From: Cryptomeria japonica | Taxonomy: Eukaryota > Streptophyta > Pinopsida > Cupressales > Cupressaceae | Reading direction: 5' to 3' | DNA length: 64,000 nucleotides | Assembly (NCBI RefSeq): GCF_030272615.1 | Contig: NC_081408.1 | Coordinates: 620,370,476 to 620,434,475, forward strand | In this document: positions 34,717 through 46,914 of the stretch, piece after piece | Layout of the letters: the number at the start of each line of letters is the position of its first letter | Position numbering within the stretch: position 1 is the first letter of the stretch | The notes under the pieces: generated by a model | What the model saw: only the letters and a program-made list of their open reading frames with translations | Database searches by the model: none | Told to the model about the DNA's origin: nothing | Position numbers and translations under genes: made by a program

Positions 34717-36309
34717 ATGGAGAGACCCCACGATCGCGATGGCATGGTCACCAGTTTTTTCTGTAAAAATTGGAAAAAGGGCATGCTGAAAATGGGAGAC
34801 CAAACTATAGAAATCGATAAAGATTTAATTGCTCAAGCTACGGGCCTCACAAGAGAAGGGTGCAACTTCTACAGAGATAGGAAAGTCAGTAGGGAATCTA
34901 TTGAAAGATACCCAGACACTGAGAAAGAGAAGAAATGACTAGTAAAGTTGAGCAAAACCTACTATCCACCCAGGGCTTTTGCCAAACCCTGGCGGGAAGT
35001 CCTCTTTGTTTTAATGTGATACATCACTCTAGATGGTAGGTTCACTAAAGTTTATGGTTATCACTTTGTTCTACTAAATCACTTTAGGCACAATGATAAG
35101 GTTAACTTCCCCTATTTTCTGCTCTGTTCGATGAATGCGTCCCTCAAGGCCTACAAAGAGAACCCATGGGGTGATACGGCGATGCACCAAGGCCTTATGG
35201 TACTAATCTATGACCATCTTAAGGCCAACCAAATTGCTCGGATGCAGCCCTCTATGGATTCTGAGGATGAGGGGTCTGACCCTCTCTTCTTAGAGGAAGA
35301 GGAGTCTGAAAGTGACCCTTCGACTGATACTGAGGACAGCATGGATGTCTCAGATTATGAAAGTGGGAAGAAGAGGAAATACATCAAAACCAGACCCTCA
35401 TCCTCTAAGGGCAAAAATCCTAAAGGTAGACCCCTAATTAGCATTTCTTCAGAAGAGGAGACTTCGGACGACTCTGAGAAGGAGTACCCTCAAGGGCGGC
35501 TAAAGAAGAAGACTAAAGCTCACACCCAGGCCAGGAAAATGCACAAGAAGAAAGAGGAGACTGTTAAGGAACCGGAAGCCCACAAGCAGGTAAGGGCCTT
35601 GGAAGATGATCAGAATATGGAAAAGGAGACCATGGAAGTGGTTCTTAGGGCTAGCTATTGACACAACCATCCAGCACACCCCTAAAGAGAAAAAGGCAAC
35701 CCCCAAAAAAGTTGACCCCCCCTCTAACCCTCCCCCCAAGGGTTTGCAAGGTTTCATGGAAACTATGGAGTGGCTCATCAATGGTTACAAGAAAGTTGTG
35801 GATGAAAATAAAAAACTCTATAACAGAATCTTGATCCTGGAAACCATCAATACAGAGGAAGGGAAGACCACGGCCAACTTCATAGAGGACCTAAAAAGCT
35901 GAAGACATAAGAGATGCTTTCAACCCTAGGTTAAAAAAATTGAGAAGGATTTGCTGGAAAGAAAGAATCTTGCTGACACTAACAACCACACTCTCACGGA
36001 AACTGTCAGAAAAATTGGTAAAATTGAGGAGTGCCTGAAGAACATTGTTGAACAAAGCCTTAGCATCCTAAAGATTTCAACCAACAACACCAACACTCTC
36101 ATCAGAAAACTAGATGATGAAAAGAAATCCTAGACATTGACCTGGAAACGGAAGGAACAAGGGAAGCTCAAGGCCCCAAAACCCGCACCAGAGGCAAAAA
36201 GAAGGACAAAAAACCTAACAAGGATCTGGAAGACCTTAAAGCTATCGGGGCTTCTTACGACGAGCTGGTGACAAAGGCGGAGGACTTGTTGAAGAAAATT
36301 TATGTGTAG
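34717..36309 (+). pseudogene. third ORF inside the LINE: retroelement-associated unknown protein
   Basis: A broken ORF starting MERPHDRDGMVTSFF at 34717. The frame runs to about 35640 with stops (34936; another TGA near 35017), shifts to the next frame (35640-36130; stops near 35900) and returns to the first frame to end at 36307-36309. The N-terminal 180 residues look globular (DLIAQATGLTREGCNFYRDRK, ... YHFVLLNHFRHNDKVNFPYF), of a type found in plant repeat-associated hypothetical proteins distantly like plant mobile/transposon domains. Then come an acidic Ser/Glu stretch, a basic stretch (SGKKRKYIKTRP), a Pro/Lys linker and C-terminal coiled coils (VVDENKKLYNRILILE). It lies 260 bases after ORF2 and inside the TSDs. 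No enzyme motif; function unknown. Confidence 0.6.
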
Positions 36310-36478
36310 CGCCTTCTTAGTTTCTTTGTTGTTGTTAGTTTTGCTGTCCTTTCGGTTCATTGGCTTTTTGCCAATCTTTTTGTATGCAGTTCTTAAGCAC
36401 TGATCTTTTTGGTGTCTTATCTTAATATCTTATGTTAAAGGTTTCGGGTCCTGAAAACCTGCTTTTTTAATTAATCAG
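36310..36478 (+). other. LINE 3' untranslated region
   Basis: T-rich sequence with ggtttcgggtcctgaaaacc near its end, a style common to plant L1 3' ends, directly followed by the right TSD copy. No long poly-A remains. Confidence 0.6.
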
Positions 36479-36496
36479 AACTATTAATCCAACTGC
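36479..36496. repeat. LINE target-site duplication, right copy
   Basis: Exact copy of 28414-28431. Confidence 0.92.
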
Positions 36497-38121
36497 TTGA
36501 CTTTATTCGTAAGAATCTTGTTCTCTTCTTCCACCCTCTTGGACACCTTGTGTGCGAATTTTGCAACATTTACTAATAAAGATCAATGGCCTTTTTAGTT
36601 GTGGTGTTCAAGGCTTTTAAGAAAGAGTTGTCCATATAACTCATCTTGATGTTAAAACTTGAGGGTTTTTGAGTAGCTAGGTATAAAGACCATATAGCCA
36701 ATATATCTAATTTGTCATCAAAAGAAAAGCCAAAAAATAAGCTTTTGGTCTACTCAAAATATAAATTTTCAAGATCAATATCATACCTTCTTCTTAAACT
36801 ATAAAATCTAATGGATGAGGAAAGATCCCAACCTTCCAAAAGTAACACTATTATTTTTTACAATTTGTCTCCCCATCTCAAGGGTCATACTCTCCAATTT
36901 CTCATTTGCATGTTTCAAAACTTCATCCTTTAGCCTTAACTTTGCCCCTTCATCAAAAGTAACAAGTTGTTTGGCTCTCTCTTTTTGTATTTGATCCACT
37001 ATACATTTAAGTAAGAATTGCTTAAATTCCCTTGTTTAAATGAAATTTCCATCACTTATGAACTTGTCACATGTTGTTAGCCTCACATCCTTAGTGATAT
37101 CTCTTCCCAATATGAAGGCACTAAGAGCCTTTACAAGAGAAGGGTCCTCAAATTGTATCCCTGATTTTTTGTCAAATCTATGGGGTGGCATAGATTCCTC
37201 CACCTAAGGATTGAATCCCTCATAGGATTCAAATGGAATATCTCAACCAGGAGATAGAGTGTGTAGTGGTGTGATAGCCCTAGGACTCTTAGGGACAATA
37301 AGAGGTTGTGCATGTGATGAAAAAGGGGATAACATAGGTCTTTTAGAGGATGAGACAATAAATGACCTAGGAGGGGGGGGGAGTGATCTCAGGAGGAGGT
37401 TGTGGAACTAAAGGAATAGTAAAAGTGGGTGCTTCAAAACTAGGTGGGAGTGATGGATGCTTAGGACTATGAGGGGGAGAAGCTAGCCCAATTGGAGAGC
37501 CAACTAATGATGGAGACTCAGACCCCACCTTAATAGGAGGGGAACTAGGCCCTTTAGACTGTACTTGTGCTCTTGGCCATTCATGAGGCAACAACATGTC
37601 ATCTACATCCCTATAAACATCGAAAAATTGCATTCATCTTTACCTTTGGAATCAAAAGTTTTCTCCAATGGGGAGAGTAAGAGTTGTCATCCCTCTTCTT
37701 CAAGTTTTAAGGATCGCTTGATGATCTTCAACATTTATAATCAAGTCCTCTTCCTCGTTCCATTCATGATTAGGATATTTTCCCTTTATAAGCCCTTGTA
37801 CAAACCATTCAAAATTATAAAATCTATGTTTGGCAAATGGAAGATTATATTTTCCAAGCACTACATCTAGAGTATAAAATGCCTTTCTATTAGTAAAATG
37901 GTATCCTCCTACTTTGAACTTGTGATGAGAGGATTGACCCTTTCTTGTGAGTACCTCCAATGATAAATTGTTATTCTTTATAAAATTAGGGAATGATCTC
38001 TAAAAAATCAACTCTATTAAGCATTGTGATTGGGAGGACACTCACTACAATGCGGCTACCATAAACCATAATGATAGTAGGGTCCTTAAAGTAGAACCAA
38101 GATGCCAAATTGTGATCTATT
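36497..38121 (-). pseudogene. right half of an unrecognised minus-strand pseudogene
   Basis: Open pieces on the minus strand are 38201-37986 (SWFYFKDPTIIMVYG), 37960-37700 (GGYHFTNRKAFYTLDVVLGK, ... YPNHEWNEEEDLIIN), 37633-37367 (Pro/Ser-rich linker: SPPIKVGSESPSLVGSP) and 36999-36808 (Lys/Glu helix: DEVLKHANEKLESMT). The pieces suggest an N-terminal globular domain, a Pro-rich linker and a coiled-coil C-terminus, the layout of repeat-associated plant proteins. The LINE interrupts it; remnants continue at 27669-28413. No named family is recognised. Confidence 0.45.
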
Positions 38122-38337
38122 TTTTGGCATTGTACACTCAGATGAGAATGGTATATGTTGTCATTGATGGAAACAAAGTGGCAACAAGGTTCAATCAGCA
38201 ATAGACTTCACCTACAGGCACTAGCAGACACAACAAGGTTTATTCACACCGGCATCCAGTTTGCATCGGCAGCAGATTATACCAGCACTGGCCTAGAAAG
38301 TCAACTTGGCAATAGTATTGTTAATGCAAAATGTATT
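38122..38337 (+). repeat. copia LTR, left piece, split by the gypsy insertion
   Basis: Matches the start of the LTR at 19454 (ggcat..gcacactc, then tgtcattgatggaaac at 38159, then caccggc and agcactgg phrases). It stops at GTATT and resumes after 63627. The exact left end is degenerate. Confidence 0.7.
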
Positions 38338-39362
38338 TGTCATGCCTATGAAGTGTATACCTATAGCTGCAACACAAAACACTCAATAGATCATTACAAG
38401 CATGGTTAGAAAATTTAAAACAAAGAAAGATAAAACCATGGCTAATCGATCTATTGCCTCCTAATAAATGCGAGTGTAGATTTGCTCTCAGATCTGGATA
38501 AGCAAATTCCAGTGACTTGACTACATCTAGATGGAGGATTTAAGATGATAATGATGCATTTAAGCTAGAAAAGAGAATGATAAATCTACATGATTCAACA
38601 ATTATGCTAGAAAATAAGCTAGATCTAAGATGCAATTGCCTATAGTAACAATGCTCAAGATGCAAATGAGATGGGATGATTATTGCTCCAAAATGGGGTC
38701 TATTTATAGGATTTCCAAGGCTAGGGGTGAGCTGGCAGGAATCAACGGTCAAGATTGAGTCTGAAGATATCAATGGTGAAGTTGGAGGAGGTTGGAAAAG
38801 AGGTTGGATGAAAGGGAGCATTTTCCATCTCTATGGTGACAAGTGTCAAGAAGCTTCTAGAAAGGTTGGATGAAATGGAACATTTGTCATTACTATGGTG
38901 ACAAGTGTCAAGAAGCTTTGCTCATGAGAGAGCAAGTGTCTAAGAAAAGGGGACATGTGGCCCAAGAATGTCATGTGTCTCAAAGGAAGAGTAGGTTTAA
39001 TTAAACCCAGGGTTAGATGGAATGAGTTAGGTTTAGAAGTTAGGAGGCATGTGGGTAAATTTGAATTTAAAATTCAAATAAGACTAATTAATTCCCAACA
39101 ACTCATAAATTGATTTGTTTTAATTAACTAGAAGATTGGAAGAATTAATTGAAGATGGGGGGAAAATTAATTAATTTGAATTAATTAATCAAAGGGGATT
39201 ATGAAATGAACCTATCAAATAAATCCTTTGATTTATTAATAAGTAGATGAAAGTGGTAATTTAATCAAATTGCTTAATGAATTTAATTAAATTAGGAAGG
39301 GGGATTAATTAAATAATTGCTTATTTAATTAATTATCTTCAGACCATTTTTAGGTGTATACA
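38338..39362 (-). repeat. 3' LTR of the gypsy element
   Basis: 1025 bases, minus-strand TGTATACACC at 39362 to CATGACA at 38338, paired with 62580-63627. A TATA box (CCTATAAATA on the minus strand) is at 38701-38710. A 62-bp tandem repeat begins at 38801 and 38863. Confidence 0.95.
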
Positions 39363-39376
39363 TTTTGCCCCTCTTT
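39363..39376 (-). promoter_or_regulatory. polypurine tract of the gypsy element
   Basis: Minus strand AAAGAGGGGCAAAA adjoins the 3' LTR; identical to the tract at 14392-14405. Confidence 0.9.
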
Positions 39377-41060
39377 GAAGCGAGGTGTGATGATGCGTTG
39401 ATTCAAAGAATAATCTCATTTTGATGATGATATTGGTTCGATAGGATGCCCCAGCTCTTGATTGATAAATTGCGATATGATGATTTCCCCCTCAGGAGAT
39501 CAATTGAGATAATTGATCTTTGGATTTTTTGGATCTTTGCGAAATTGATATCTTGATTAGAAATGATTTGATGTCTGCAACTGTGGTTGATGAAAATGTG
39601 AGTTCTACAATCACGATGATGTGGTTTTTGATTATTGATAAAGCTTGATTGATTTGATTGATAAGATTGAGATTTAGTCTAGTTTTAGGAATGACACCTC
39701 CTGTATAAGACAAAGATGATCAAAGCGTCTGGTTTCAAAAATGATATATCCTATATAAGACATGATCAAAACGTCTAGTTTCAGGAAAGATACATCTTGT
39801 ATAAGACATGATAGAATAAATGAGATGTGATAGATTGATAGAATTGATAAGATTGATTGGATAAAGAACTGATAGTTTGTTGATATCAAGTTGCAGAAAG
39901 ATTTAGATATGTTGATGTTGGTTCTGTTGAGAGGGTAGCATAAGATTTTTGTTGGGTCGACAATATCTGGAGAGATATGAGTCATCAGTCTGATTGTGTA
40001 TACACTTGTGATGATACCTTGATGATTCATGTGATAGATTTATCCTTGGATAAAAGGAGCATGCGAGATCCCATGCAAGAATGAAATGAAAGCTAAATGC
40101 AAATGAAAATTCAAATGAAATGCAAAGCTACAAGCGGACCAGTCACTGGATTATTGCATTTTTGACATCATTGAGCTTTTGAAATATAGGAAGTGAGTGC
40201 AAACATCAATGGTATAATTAAACCATGATGACCTGAGCACTGCTTTCCTGGATTTTGATATGGCAAGTTAGCACAAGCATCAAGGTATAATTCAACCGAG
40301 ATGACCTGAGTGTTGCTTGCGTAAAATAGGTAGTATTAATCATTTCAATACACAAATCAGAAATGTCTTCAATGATACTTTGATGATCATGTCCTAAGAC
40401 AAATTTGCACATATTAATGATTAATTTTCAGACAGCAAACAAGAAAAATATCACGTTTTTTCCTTGTTCCTCTAGTCAAAGACATCCTGGAGTCACTCAG
40501 AAATCATGATAGCAAAAATCAATATATAGAAAAGTTGAACAATCATGTTAAAATCATTATCCAAAGATATCATCCATGCGTTTAGATTGACTTTGTGATA
40601 GTTTGATGGTTAATAATTTGATCTCGTGTGCAATGTTGGATATGTCTCAGTTTTTGCTTGATAAGAGTTGTCTAACTGTTTGTTCTACCTGTTTGATTAA
40701 GCTCAAAATGATCAAAAGTTTTGCCCCCGGCTAAGTGCAGGATTTTGCCCCAAGCCTAAAAACAAATTCATTATGATATACCCAATGATCCAAACCATGG
40801 CGAGAGATTAGTTGGGATGCCTACATATGCACAAAGGCTTTATGATGGATATGGATAGCGTCAATTGAAAATGAATGCAAGCGAAAGGATGCATGAACTA
40901 ATAGATGGAAGAGCTAGCTGACAGATAGCGCCTGTTTTCCAGATTTTCACCATCTATTTTTATTGCACTTTTTCTCATATTTGATTTTATTTTTATTTAT
41001 TTTTTTGGTTTTTTTTGGTTTTTTTTTTGGTTTTTCACTATTTTTTATTTTTCTACTTTT
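39377..41060 (-). other. 3' untranslated region of the gypsy element
   Basis: Non-coding; recognisable as the inverted relative of 12880-14405. A T-rich run (about 40975-41055) lies just after the pol stop. No gene seen. Confidence 0.7.
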
Positions 41061-42560
41061 TCAAACATAAAACTTCTTCAGATACATGTTATTTATGGGT
41101 TCTTTGAGCTGATCGTCATCTTGTGTTGATAGCTGATATGCTCCCGATCCAAATACTGTTGTGATCACAAATGGACCTAACCAGTTTGGTTCAAACTTTC
41201 CTTTCTTTTCTCGATCTGCCTAGTTGCATGGATTTTCTTTTAGTACTAGTTCCCCTACTTGAAATGTTTGTGGTTTGACCCTGTGATTATAGCTCTGGCA
41301 CATTCTTTGTTGATATACCTTTAAATGATCAAAGACATTTTGTCTTCATTCATGGATCAGTTCTAACTCTTGTAGTCTAGACACTCGTTGTTGTTCATCT
41401 GGGATGAGACCTTTTAATGATACTCGTAGAGAAGGTATCTCTACTTCTATTGGCAGTATTGCTTCTGATCCATAAACAAGAGAGAAAGGTGTGGCACCTG
41501 TTGGTGTGCAGATACTGGTGTGGTAGGCCCATAGAGAAGGGTTTAATTGAATATGCCAATCTTTTCCACCATCATTCATTATCTTTTTGAGGATTTTCAA
41601 AATAGTTTTGTTTGATGCTTCTGCTTGTCCATTCCCTTGTGGATAGTAGGGTGTGAAAAATCTGTGTTGAATCTTGAATTTCTCACATAGCTCTTGTACA
41701 TCTTGATTCTTGAACGGTCGCCCATTATCAATGATAATGGTCATTGGTATTCCGTAGCGATAGATGATATAGTTCAAGATAAATGCAACAATTTGTTTTT
41801 CTATTGGCAGTATTGCTTCTGATCCATAAATAAGAGAGAAAGGTGTGGCACCTGTTAATGTGTGGATACTGGTGTGGTAGGCCCATAGAGCAGGGTTTAA
41901 TTGAATATGTCAGTCTTTCCAACATCATTCATTATCTTTTTGAGGAATTTCAAAATAGTTTTGTTTGATGCTTTTGCCTGTACATTCCCTTATGGATAGT
42001 AGGTTGTGGAAAATCTGTGTTGAATCTTGAATTTAACACATAGCTCTTGTACATCCTGATTCTTGAACGGTCGCCCATTATCAGTGATAATGGTCATTGG
42101 TATTTCGTAGCGACAGATGATGTAGTTCAAGATAAATGCAACAATTTGTTTTCCTGTGATATTTGTGAGAGGTACTACCTCAATCCATTTTGTGAAATAT
42201 TTTGTAGCTCCAAGGATGAATTTGTGACCATTAGATGAAGAAGGATTTATCTTTCCTACTAGATAAAGACCCCATTGATAGAAAGTCCAAGATGTTGCCA
42301 AAGCATGAAGTTCTTGTGTTGGTGCATGAATCAAATTCCCATTGATCTGACATTGTTTGCATGTTCTACCTATCTAAAAAGAATCTTGTTCCATAGTCAA
42401 CCAATAATAGCCCAAGCGTATGGGTTTTTTTGAAAGGGTAAGACCACTTGAATGAGTGCCACAAATGTTGTTATGGATTTCATGTAAGGCCTTCTCAGAT
42501 TCTTCTTGTTCAAGCCATCTTAAAAGAGTATCCTCTAGATCTCATTTAAATAGGGTATCC
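41061..42560 (-). pseudogene. gypsy integrase, duplicated and frameshifted
   Basis: The minus strand encodes the zinc-binding end (HEIHNNICGTH ... CKQCQ, about 42360-42500) and the core (WTFYQWGLYLVGKIN, ATKYFTKWIEVVPL, ITDNGRPFKNQDV). The Glu-containing region follows (YYPQGNGQAEASNKTILKIL), then the C-terminal domain (FEPNWLGPFVITTVFGSGAY), ending at 41061. Integrase joins the cDNA into the host chromosome. The first catalytic Asp is Tyr (GLYLVG instead of G-x-D-L-x-G). A 354-bp tandem duplication (41447-42153) repeats the segment from the second Asp to beyond the Glu. Several stops and frame changes add to this. Open pieces are 42334-41990, 41928-41728 and 41777-41346. Confidence 0.88.
41447..42153. 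repeat. 354-bp tandem duplication within the integrase
   Basis: Copies 41447-41800 and 41801-42153 both begin ctattggcagtattgc and end aatttgttttt or aatttgtttt. They have diverged by scattered substitutions and small indels, so the duplication is not very recent. Confidence 0.92.
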
Positions 42561-42787
42561 GCGACAAGAGTAAAATGGGAGGATTGGTGAATAAAGTTTC
42601 TCTTTTGGTTTTTTGATAAGTTAGGAGGTAAAGTGTTATCTTTTAGCTATGTGTAATTTTGTCCGTAGCGGGATGAATCATGCCCCACAAGGTGACAGAT
42701 AGTTTGGGAATCAGGACAATTATGAGCAGGGTAAAACAACTCTTCTACCAGGAATTCATTACGTTGTTGATTTTCCTATGTCTGAAG

Positions 42788-45700
42788 TGTTGGCTCTTTT
42801 TATGCTGAACAACAAAATCAACAACCAGTATAATCTACAACCAAATTTTGAAAGGTAGCCAACCTAAACTATGATTTCAAAGGACTAACTAGACCAACTT
42901 AACAAGGATATTTAATCCTTCTTCTCTTCAGGCTCTGCAAGGCCTAGGTGGGTTTACCAATGATGCACTTCAAATACAGTCTAAACTCACACACAGCGTC
43001 ACCATTAAAGTAGAAATCTCAAACATAGCTCAACAATAAGGAAAGTACTGCAAACTAGCTACATTCACATTGACTCTAACTACATTGAAACTTGAGATAG
43101 GTGGGACATTACCAAAAAACATAAATAAAAGATATTAAATTTTGATTTGATTTTTAAAATGATGCAAATGACCTCTAGTTGTAACAGATCAGTGCCTCAT
43201 CCTGAGCATAGAGTCAATACAAATAACTACAGATGGAATCCAAGTTGCATATCAAATTTATTGAAAAGATTTCCCTGTATTAATGCCTGAGATTAAGACA
43301 TTCTAAATTCATCAAAGGATCATACATAATCCAAACATTAACCCAAATCCCCAATTTCTACTCATAGAATTTAAATCCCTTCTATAAAGGATGCCTAAGA
43401 ACAGAAATTACACTCTCACTTTGTGAAGATAAACCCAAACTTCCTTGAAGACTGAATTTATTGAATTTGAAGAAATGTCTAAAGACAATCTACTACACTT
43501 CATATATGCCTTACATATATGTGACCTAAAACTAAGATACAACCTACAAAATATATCTACTCCATGACAACAGAATAGGAACATCAACCATTACAACCAA
43601 GAAAATCAAAATGCATGAAACTGGAACCTACAATTTCGGATTTCTCCCTTGGAGAAAAATTCCAAAAAAAACTGGGAACCCTCACAATTAAGAAGAATTG
43701 AGAATATGAAGGAGAGGGAAAAAAATCATATTTCATCCAAATTTGCCAAGTGTCATTTTTCCATAACTGCAAGAATATCTCATTTTCTTCCCGTGAAAAC
43801 TTCTCTCAAAATATTTATTATTTTTTTAACTAATTATATGAATAGATTCCACATCCCGAGATCTTTCCGATGATATATAATACTTGCTATTTTGGGTAAA
43901 AAATACCCTCTGGGCAAATTAATCTTGAATGTGGAACCATCATTTAAATTTTTTGAATTTTCCACATAGTTGAAACTATACATTTAACTTTAATTTTTCA
44001 GTCCATTTTTGGCCCTGCATCCTGCCACGTGGAAAATTGTGATTCATCAGGAGGGTCCACTGGGTGCCACCTATGATGACACCTCATCTATTCGCCACTT
44101 GTCGGCCACCTAGATCGCCACTGGATAGCCTGCTTGTCGCCACCTGTCTGCCACATCATCGCCACCTCACTCGGACCCGCTAGCCAGATTGCCACTTGGA
44201 CCTGCCATATCACCTTTTTCCATTTCATGATGGTTAATGGGTGAGCAACTTCGGATAGCGAAACAACATCGACCGTCCGATCTCCGCAACTTGCACGATC
44301 TTTAACATTTCGCCATTTCGCGAAGGCTATCTTTCGAGCATCTTTGGCTTGCGAAACAACGCCAGTCGTCCGATCGTGATGAACCTTCTCACTCATTAAT
44401 CTATTCTTTCTCTACAAAACCCACCTAACTCAGGATTCGTGCATACATGGGGTCCACCTGGTCGCCAGTTGTCTCTTCAATTGCCTCGGGATTCGTGCTC
44501 GCATGCGTGGGGTCCAATAGGCTCCCAACATGCACCATGCGTCAAAAGCCTTCAAGGCTTTGACACTATGGTAGTGTGGAGCTTTACTTTTAAACATTAA
44601 AATTTGCCCCCGCCCAGTCAATGTGGGATTAATGTCTTTTGCCTGAGACTGTGTTTTTTGAAGCTTTCCTGAGTGTTTTAATGGCTGCCAATGCATTTGC
44701 TTTAAAATTTTGAATGTCTTTCTGCTTACTGCGTGGGAGGAGATTGGGATTATGCACCTACCATTTACCTTTTCTTTAAAAGATTTTAATTCCCTTCTCA
44801 TTTTTCACACCAAATGGGATTTGCTAGAGATTCTGGCATTTGTTTTAAATTTTTCTACACCCTTTCAAACCACGAACAGCATTGGTTTGGAATTTTCTTT
44901 AAGCCTGCTAATTGTATTAGCTACAAGTTTAAATTTTCCTTTATATTTTTACAGGCAAAGGAGGATGTTGGCTAGGCATTGAACCAAGCTTTACACCTGT
45001 TGATTGCTATTTAAAAAACCTTTTGCTGCCTCTTTCAAACACCATGTAGAGGAGGAGAGAATATGGCTGGCAATTAGCATGTCATTTGCATCTTCTTGGA
45101 AAGTTTAAATGGCCCCCTTTCTTCATGGTGCAAATCTGGAAAAGACTGCAGATTGCATTTTCTTTTTGAAAGTTTCATATGCCTTTTCAAATTCCACGTA
45201 TGGCAGTCAAGGATAATGCTACCAATTGCATTTGTTTGAAATTTTAAAAGCTTTTCTCACCTACAGCCACACCCACGCATAGGCAAGGAGGATATTGGAA
45301 ATATTTTTACCTGCCAATGCATTTGCTTAATGGTATTTGCTGAAACTCTTAAAATCTTTTCAATGCCACCATCTGCCATTTGCAATTGCCTTGAAGCTTT
45401 ATGAAATTATGTCATTCCTCGTGCTTTGTTAAATTGGGCATTTCAAATGTCAATTGTTGGAGTTGTTTATTGCCTTTTCAACGCTAGCCCAGCAAAAAAT
45501 AAACATTATACAGGCCAAATCCTTGTTTGGAAGTTTCCATGTTGTAGACATGTTTTTCACTTTTTGCACTTGATGACACGCATCAAGAATTTTAAATCTT
45601 CACTCAAACCAAGTTGCCAATGGAACTCGAGTTGACATTGGTATACATTGCCATGAATTTAAAATCATTTTCGCCATAAAATCAATGCACGGGCATGAGC

Positions 45701-46906
45701 TAGGTTGGGCCCCAAAGTGGGTCCGACTAAAAAAAAAAAATTATTTTCACGCAACTGACCTTTGAAATGCCTCACGAACCTAAAAAATACCTCAGGAATC
45801 GATCAACACCATTTTCTGATCATTAAATTGAGTTTCACGACTTTCAGGCACCTGCGCCACATTTTAGCATTTAATCACAAAGACGTAATTTTCAAACTAG
45901 TCAAAACAAATTCCTGGACTTTGCAAATTTACAGGCATGTACTCTGATATACAAACATGAACTCTGCTAAGAGGTTTTTCAAGATGAATCCTGAGTGAAG
46001 AAATATTAATGGTCAAAGATGACCAACTGGCTTTGCCAGCACTGCGGACCTGATGAAGTCAGTGCGCAGGGAACTCATGACGCCTTTCTTAAAAATATCA
46101 AATGATCTCCGTAGACCCTCAAATATGAGGCATAGGTACCTTGAAGTACATATCAAAGCTTGGAATTCTCAATTTGATTGGGAAACTGATAGGGTGCAAA
46201 TGGTACGCTCATGAAAATAGCAACTTTAACTGATGTAGCAATGAAAATACTGAACAATGAATAAGGTGGCTCAAGAAACGCTTTTTAAAACTGATCAAAC
46301 AGATTGGCAAGAGCTTGAAATTTGAAACATAGCTTGTCTTTTATACCAACAATAACCTGGAAAAAACATTCTGATATGACACTCACTGGGGCAACTTTTA
46401 CACATGTGCAAAGCAGGGCTCCGACTAGCAGCTGAAACACGGACTTGTCAAACAACACAAACTGCAAACAGATTGAGCTTACCAAACTGAGCAAATGGAT
46501 TCACAGGGACTTGAAATTTGGTATGTGACCTCACTTTTATGCATAGAATTCAGTGCCCTTTTAAATTATTCATGAAAATCATCAGGGCAAAATTTATAGG
46601 AGCTCAAAGTAGGTTACTCAATAAAATTTACATTTGCACCTAACATACACTTTCAACTTACCCCTTGAAATGGGTACCTGATAAATTGATCCAAACTAAT
46701 TTCTGAAAGTTGCAAAACACTTCATAGGCCAAATGAAAGGTATATGACACATTTCAAAGCTCTACCTCTTGATGATTAACTAAGTCCATTTTACCCTCTC
46801 TCTAACTAGGCCATTCAAACTGACTCATTTTATGATCATTTGGAAATGCAGAGCAAAATTTTGAAATGGGCCTCTCAAATTCACTCAAATTTAATGATTC
46901 CCAATA
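42788..46906 (-). repeat. 3' LTR (4.1 kb) of the gag-only element
   Basis: Pairs along its length with 50861-54973. Outer end TGTTGGCTC at 42788 (plus reading), inner end cccaata at 46906, where the other copy has cccaaca. It contains no gene; apparent ORFs occur at corresponding positions in both copies but are short and not protein-like. Confidence 0.94.
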
Positions 46907-46914
46907 GTGGCTCT

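Larger units (their letters stand above)
28432..36478 (+). mobile_element. L1-type LINE with three ORFs, 18-bp TSD
   Basis: The insertion is delimited by a perfect 18-bp duplication. It has ORF1 (DUF4283, zinc knuckle), ORF2 (APE endonuclease, RT, zf-RVT, RNase H) and a further ORF (34717-36309). It ends with a typical plant-LINE style tail (ggtttcgggtcctgaaaacc near 36441) and a short T/A stretch instead of a clear poly-A. The presence of ORF1 near the left end suggests a nearly complete 5' end. Confidence 0.9.

Noticed and set aside
37367-37633. Pro-rich ORF as an independent small protein
   Set aside because: It is in frame with neighbouring pseudogene pieces and best read as their linker.
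41728-41928. Separate integrase gene
   Set aside because: It is the out-of-frame reading of the tandem-duplicated integrase segment.
43584-46494. Several ORFs (for example 44430-44801, 44710-44982, 46285-46494) as LTR-encoded proteins
   Set aside because: Equivalent positions in the other LTR (51659-54500) have different lengths or frames, and the sequences look random, so no coding selection is visible.
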